A stretch of 13,027 nt of DNA from positions 1-13,027 of the forward strand of contig NW_001915235.1 of the NCBI RefSeq assembly GCF_000208925.1. Reading direction: 5' to 3'. The position numbers and the translations under genes are program-made. The notes beneath the pieces were generated by a model. That model was not told where the DNA came from and searched no databases. It saw only the letters and a list, made by a program, of their open reading frames with translations. This DNA comes from Entamoeba histolytica HM-1:IMSS (lineage: Eukaryota > Evosea > Mastigamoebida > Endamoebidae). Positions within the stretch are counted from its first letter, which is position 1. Each line of letters begins with the position of its first letter. Shown piece after piece: positions 9,171-13,027 of this stretch.

Positions 9171-9317
9171 TTATTCACATCTCTTATTGATTCTTTTCTG
9201 ATTTATCTATTTCTTATTTTATTTATTTTATTTGATACTTTTATCTTGTCTTATTCTTTTCTTATTTTTTGTTGTTTCTTATTTTATCATTAATATTCTA
9301 TTGTTTAATCTGTTGTA

Positions 9318-9872
9318 TTATTGTAACTCAATATTCATTTGACAAATAAAATTGTTTTGTTTTGTTTCATTCTTCTTTTTGTTCTGTAATTCTTTATTAT
9401 TCATTCCATCATTTATCACATCAAATATTTCAACAAAAACAATTAAATAAAATGTGTATGAATTGACATTATTATAATAATCAAAATACAATGTAAAATA
9501 TTCATATCAACCAGAATAATAAAATGAACATGATACTGATTCATTGTATTGTACTAATATTGATTCAAACACACCATTGAATAAATCACTCAACTCATTT
9601 CTATTGTTGAAATTGTTCTTTTAATTATTTTGAACATTCATTAATTATTTAAACAATATGTATTATTTCTATTAATTTCTATGACTTTGTTATTTTCAAA
9701 TAATTGTATTGAATAACCAAACAATAAATATAAATATTCTTCATATTTCTTAATGAAGAAGAATAGAAATGAGAGTGTTATTTTCAGAATTATCTTTTTG
9801 ATTAATGATTAAATATTCATAAAAAATAATGTGTCAATCATTTATATTGTTACAATCAAATAAAATCAAAAT
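9318..9872 (-). pseudogene. Gene relic in three segments, part weakly TLDc-like
   Basis: Three open minus-strand segments follow each other. The first (9753-9872, TGA at 9834-9836) begins ILILFDCNNIND and recalls the ILFDSDKDDW start of the TLDc domain. The second (9644-9754) includes KYEEYLYLLFGYSIQLFENN followed by a TYCLNN turn, recalling the FGFG...CKEN...SCKQN part of TLDc. The third (9321-9620, 100 codons, only interruption TGA at 9507-9509) reads NELSDLFNGVFESILVQYNE, a Tyr/Phe-rich stretch and a Lys/Asn-rich end, and has no match I can name. The order fits one decayed gene or two fused remnants. The TLDc resemblance is by eye and short; the coding character of the third segment is stronger than its identity. 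Confidence 0.5.
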
Positions 9873-9994
9873 GTGATAGAAATGAATATAAATAATGAAA
9901 TATGTTGATATGAAATAGAATTGAAATTTCATGATAACTATATATTAAGTATTATTCAATTAAACAATTAATAAATAAAGTTAAATGTCATCAA

Positions 9995-10915
9995 TTAGAA
10001 GAAAATAAATGTAAAAATGACAGAGAGAATAATAGAGATGCAAGATACACCATTAAGATTATGATTATTCAAATCATCATTTGTTTTATTCACATTATTT
10101 TCTGTTCCATTTGTTGTTTCATTTTTAATTGGTAAATGTGGTGATACTGTTTCATTTTGTTGGTTGTTTTGTTGGTTATTTGATGGTGGTTCATGTTGTG
10201 GATTATTTGATGGTGCTGGATTTGAATCTGGTGATTGGTCTGATTTTGCTGGTGTATTTGGTGTTGGATTAGTTGTTTCTGCTGGTGCTGGTTTACTTTG
10301 TTGACTATCTTGTTGTGGTGATGTGTTTGGTGTTGGATTAGGTGTTAATGATGGTGATGATTCAGGTTTTGAAACTGGTTGATTTGTATTTTGAGATGTT
10401 TGTTTTGTGTCTTGAGATGTTGATGGTTGAGTTGGGTGTGAATCAGACTTTGGTGTATCTTCTTTTGGCTTTTCTGATGCTGGGTTTTGTGCTGGTGAAG
10501 AGTCTGATGATGGAGATGATTGTGTAGGTGGTTCTGATGATGTTCCTTCTGGTTTTGTTGATTCTGGTTTATGTAACTTTCCATCCTGTGTTTGTGATGA
10601 TCCTACTGATGATGGTTGTCCTGTCACACCATCTTGTGATGTTGGCTGTGGTGGTTTTTCTGAGTTTTTCCCTGATGCAACTGATGGTTCTGGAACTTCT
10701 GGCTTTCCGGAGGTTGGTAGTGTTTGTGTTGCTCCTTGTGATGTTTGTGTTGCTTCTGTATCTGTATGTGAATCTGTTCCTGAAGTACCTTGTTCTGTTG
10801 TTGATACTACAGATTCTGGTTTTTTTATTACTTCTGGTGTTTCTGTTTCACTCTTTAAAAGTGTATTAATCTCTGTTGCACTACTAAATACAATAATCAA
10901 GAGAAATAAAATCAT
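9995..10915 (-). CDS. Mucin-like Ser/Thr/Pro/Gln-rich, probably GPI-anchored surface protein
   Basis: An intact 306-residue protein with ATG at 10915 and TAA at 9995-9997. Residues 1-14 (MILFLLIIVFSSAT) form a signal peptide. Residues about 18-270 are dominated by Ser, Thr, Pro, Gln, Asn and Lys with almost no large hydrophobics, typical of an extended, heavily O-glycosylated stalk. NPTPNT occurs twice within about 25 residues, the only clear internal repetition. Sequons NTS, NET (twice), NGT and NKT cluster toward the C-terminal part. The last 17 residues (VSCISIILSVIFTFIFF) follow a polar NNHNLNG segment and make a typical GPI-attachment signal; the only Cys is in this tail. Entamoeba surface coats contain such molecules (proteophosphoglycan apoproteins, serine-rich SREHP), but this lacks the SREHP tandem repeats, so no name is given. 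The TAA stop is part of TAATT, a possible polyadenylation signal. The gene is visibly less AT-rich than its flanks, and a compact promoter lies directly upstream. Confidence 0.88.
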   Translation of the reverse strand: MILFLLIIVFSSATEINTLLKSETETPEVIKKPESVVSTTEQGTSGTDSHTDTEATQTSQGATQTLPTSGKPEVPEPSVASGKNSEKPPQPTSQDGVTGQPSSVGSSQTQDGKLHKPESTKPEGTSSEPPTQSSPSSDSSPAQNPASEKPKEDTPKSDSHPTQPSTSQDTKQTSQNTNQPVSKPESSPSLTPNPTPNTSPQQDSQQSKPAPAETTNPTPNTPAKSDQSPDSNPAPSNNPQHEPPSNNQQNNQQNETVSPHLPIKNETTNGTENNVNKTNDDLNNHNLNGVSCISIILSVIFTFIFF

Positions 10916-10951
10916 TGAATGTATTAGATTTTAGTTTTGTTCTTAAATATA
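10916..10951 (-). promoter_or_regulatory. Core promoter of the mucin-like gene
   Basis: Reading toward the gene, TATATTTAAGA (10951-10941) overlaps the GAAC word at 10942-10939, and TACATTCA (10923-10916) abuts the ATG at 10915. These resemble the three Entamoeba core elements: a TATA-like GTATTTAAA box near -30, a GAAC element, and an initiator of the AAAAATTCA kind. The spacing implies a 5' leader of only a few bases, which is usual for Entamoeba mRNAs and supports the chosen start codon. Confidence 0.55.
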
Positions 10952-11745
10952 ACTACTTCTTCATTTCTTGTTTTTTCATTTCATATTTGATTTTTGTCTT
11001 ATTGATTTTTCTCATCATTTTTGTGTTGTTATTATTGGATTTATATTCTTCATTTGTTGATGAAATGATAAAATCGTGTAATTATTTTGATTGTTTTATT
11101 GATTTTCTATTTCTATTTTCTTTCATTGTGTGTTGAACAAAAATTGGAATGAGTAGAATCTTTTTAATTTCTGTTTATTTTTATTGTTATATATTTCGAT
11201 TATATTTTATTGTCCATTCTTCTTTATTTTTATTCTTTTTATCATTTCTTGTTTGTTATTTTATATTTATTTCATTTTCATTTATTATGAAATGTTATTA
11301 CTTGTTTACCATTTCTTATTATTCATTGTCATTTGTTGATTTTCTTATTATATCATATTCTTTAAATATAATTTGTTAATAATTCAGTGTTATTTATTAT
11401 TTTCATTGTATTTCATATGCGATTGTATAATTATTGTGTTAAACTATTTTAAATTATCATTCATTCGATTTATTCAAATGATATTTTTAATTATTATCAT
11501 CTTATTCATTCTTATTTTATCTATTGACTATTTCATTTGTATCTTTGAGTTCTATTTCATTTCTATTTCATTTTGATATGATTATTGTTGATAGTTAATT
11601 TAATAAACAATTTGAAAGTGTTTATTGTCTTTATATTATTATTTTAATTATTTATCTTTCTTCTTTTTATTTGATTTTTGTTTATCATTGAATATTCATT
11701 CTTTCTATATTCTTATTATTATTATTCTTCTGTTTCTATTATTAT
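10952..11745. other. T-rich gene-free stretch
   Basis: No gene can be supported. Plus-strand open frames at 10915-11136, 11149-11379 and 11373-11576 are nearly all Phe, Ile, Leu, Ser and Tyr and show no conserved pattern. The minus strand is A-rich and reads Lys/Asn/Ile with many stops, which could be a completely decayed minus-strand gene upstream of the mucin-like gene. Confidence 0.5.
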
Positions 11746-11883
11746 TCATAGAATACTATTAATTTGAACATTTCTTTTTAAAATACAATAATACTCATTG
11801 TTATATTCACATTCATTATTATTTCCACATCGTTCAATATCCATTATTAGTTGTGTTATTTCTTTTTCATTACATTTTATCAT
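11746..11883 (-). pseudogene. Short Cys-containing coding relic
   Basis: A 45-codon minus-strand frame from ATG 11883 to TGA 11746-11748 reads MIKCNEKEITQLIMDIERCG, then NNNECEYNNEYYCILKRNVQ. Four Cys and many charged residues make it unlike the chance frames around it. Further upstream, in another frame, EKEIEDN appears, suggesting the relic is frameshifted and once longer. No family was recognised. A short functional peptide is possible, but nothing besides the frame supports it. Confidence 0.35.
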
Positions 11884-12548
11884 TAATTATCTTCTATTTC
11901 TTTTTCTGTATTTATTCTTTAACATAATATTTGATTCTCTTCTCATTTTAATCATTTTCAAATGTTATTTGTATTTTAATTCTTCATTATATTTCATTCA
12001 TTATCATCATTCTATTATATATTTTGACAATACATTAGAATGGATTATGATATTAATCATTCTATATTTTAAGATACATGCTATTATTTGAAATAATTTC
12101 ATTGATTATTAAACATAATAATAGACAATGAATTACATCAACATATTATTTTAATATTACTTCTCTTTCCATTTAAAATGGGGTTTCATTCTATTGTTTC
12201 ATTACTTCAACATAAATTCATTAAAAATAAATAATTCAATTATCAAAGACATTATAAAATTGCATTATTACAATCAATGAACAAAAAGAAATACAAATTA
12301 GAAATAACAAATTATATAATTCTGATATTTGATTTACTCACTGATTATTAATAGTGAAAATAACATGATTATCTATTAATTTACATCATTTGATTGTTTT
12401 GCATTATAAATATGTGAAATGAAATGCATTTAATTTAAATAATAATAACAAGAATGAAATGGTACATTCAATAAAGAATAAGTGATAATTAAACAATGAA
12501 TTGAATAAATATAACATTTTTGAATAAGAAACAAATAACAGTAAATAA
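11884..12548. other. AT-rich gene-free stretch
   Basis: Stops are frequent in all frames and no protein-like segment longer than about 20 codons was seen. Composition switches from T-rich to A-rich on the plus strand near 12100, as expected between a minus-strand relic and the plus-strand TLDc relic that follows. Confidence 0.45.
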
Positions 12549-12953
12549 GATAATTTTGATAATGATGTATTTATATCAAATGATAAAACAAATGAACTAA
12601 TAAATAAAGAAGAAGTTAAAATAGAAATTGAAGAAAAAGAAATGAAGAAGAAACAAATTATAAAATGTCAAAGATATATTGAATGATAAATATTTGTTAA
12701 TTAGTTGAAGTGATTGACACAAAGGAGATAAAAATGAATAAAATGATGATATTATCAGAAAGATAGAGAAGAAATAATAATATACACAAAGAAAATAAAG
12801 AGATGTAAAGAAGAAAAAGAAATCCATTCATCACAATCAATTCAAAAACTAGAAAAATTGACAAATAGAATAATCAATATAATATTTGATTCAAATAATG
12901 ATGAATTGAATGTTAATACATCAATATTCAAACAAAGAATAAAGAAAGAATAA
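12549..12953 (+). pseudogene. Second degenerate TLDc gene copy, running toward the window end
   Basis: The segment 12750-12950 is open for 67 codons. Its last part, EIHSSQSIQKLEKLTNRII then NIIFDSNNDELNVNTSIFKQ, aligns position by position with EIISKHQIEQIEEWTNRRIGNILFDSDKDDWKVNTSVFDQR of the intact protein (broken here at EEW and DDW). Both Trp are lost, replaced by Leu in the Trp positions. An upstream open segment, 12549-12683, reads NKEEVKIEIEEKEMKKKQ and fits a coiled-coil region before the domain; it ends at TGA 12684. After TAA 12951 the sequence has repeated stops, though remnants could run past 13027. It is on the opposite strand from the other two TLDc copies. Confidence 0.75.
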
Positions 12954-13027
12954 TAATGAAAATGAATGAAATGATAATTCTATAAATGATACTGATGATA
13001 ATATTTATAAATGATTCAAATATATTT

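Noticed and set aside
1448..9836. Reassignment of TGA to tryptophan, suggested by in-frame TGA codons in several frames
   Set aside because: The intact TLDc gene ends with TGA right after the expected domain C-terminus and encodes all its Trp with TGG, and the TGA-containing frames also have frameshifts.
10345..10584. His/Gln/Asn-rich 79-codon minus-strand frame inside the mucin-like gene
   Set aside because: It is the +1 shadow of TCA, CCA and CAA codons; the main frame has a signal peptide, a GPI tail and a promoter.
10342..10869. Plus-strand frames of 61 and 113 codons rich in Val, Leu, Met and Phe
   Set aside because: They are the antisense shadow of the repetitive Ser/Thr/Pro codons of the mucin-like gene.
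1..13027. tRNA, rRNA, CRISPR array or known Entamoeba LINE/SINE
   Set aside because: No cloverleaf with tRNA box A/B, no rRNA-like GC-balanced block and no regularly spaced direct repeats were found; I could not match the 0.5-kb element to a LINE or SINE from memory.

Overview
This looks like a nuclear segment from an AT-rich amoebozoan parasite, most likely an Entamoeba species. The coding strands are A-rich and the intergenic DNA is T- or A-rich. One intact gene encodes a coiled-coil plus TLDc-domain protein of a type expanded in Entamoeba. The start of a broken gene resembles the N-terminal segment of Entamoeba leucine-rich-repeat (LRR) proteins. A surface-protein gene carries a compact upstream block resembling the Entamoeba TATA-like / GAAC / initiator core promoter. 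The species cannot be assigned from the sequence alone.

Only two genes look intact, both on the minus strand: the TLDc protein (1448-2599) and a Ser/Thr/Pro/Gln-rich mucin-like protein with a signal peptide and a GPI-type tail (9995-10915). The rest is decayed. A large plus-strand gene of the LRR or beta-solenoid kind (4521-7269) is broken by about six frameshifts and two TGA stops. A degenerate TLDc copy lies at 8072-8945 (minus) and another at 12549-12953 (plus). Unrecognised or weakly TLDc-like minus-strand relics lie at 7623-7925, 9069-9170, 9318-9872 and 11746-11883.

The most unusual feature is a dispersed element of about 0.5 kb. Two arms, 2717-3215 (plus) and 3845-4395 (minus), face each other as a large imperfect inverted repeat between the divergent TLDc and LRR-like genes. 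Each arm's outer end sits almost the same distance (about 120-125 bases) upstream of a gene's ATG. A fainter third copy lies near 380-690. No known transposon family was recognised in it.

The remaining stretches (about 1-380, 690-1447, 3216-3844, 7270-7622, 10952-11745, 11884-12548) are low-complexity AT-rich DNA. Hydrophobic open frames on their T-rich strand look compositional. Overall the window reads as a gene-family graveyard around two living genes: repeated duplication of TLDc genes, decay, and a repeat element near gene starts.
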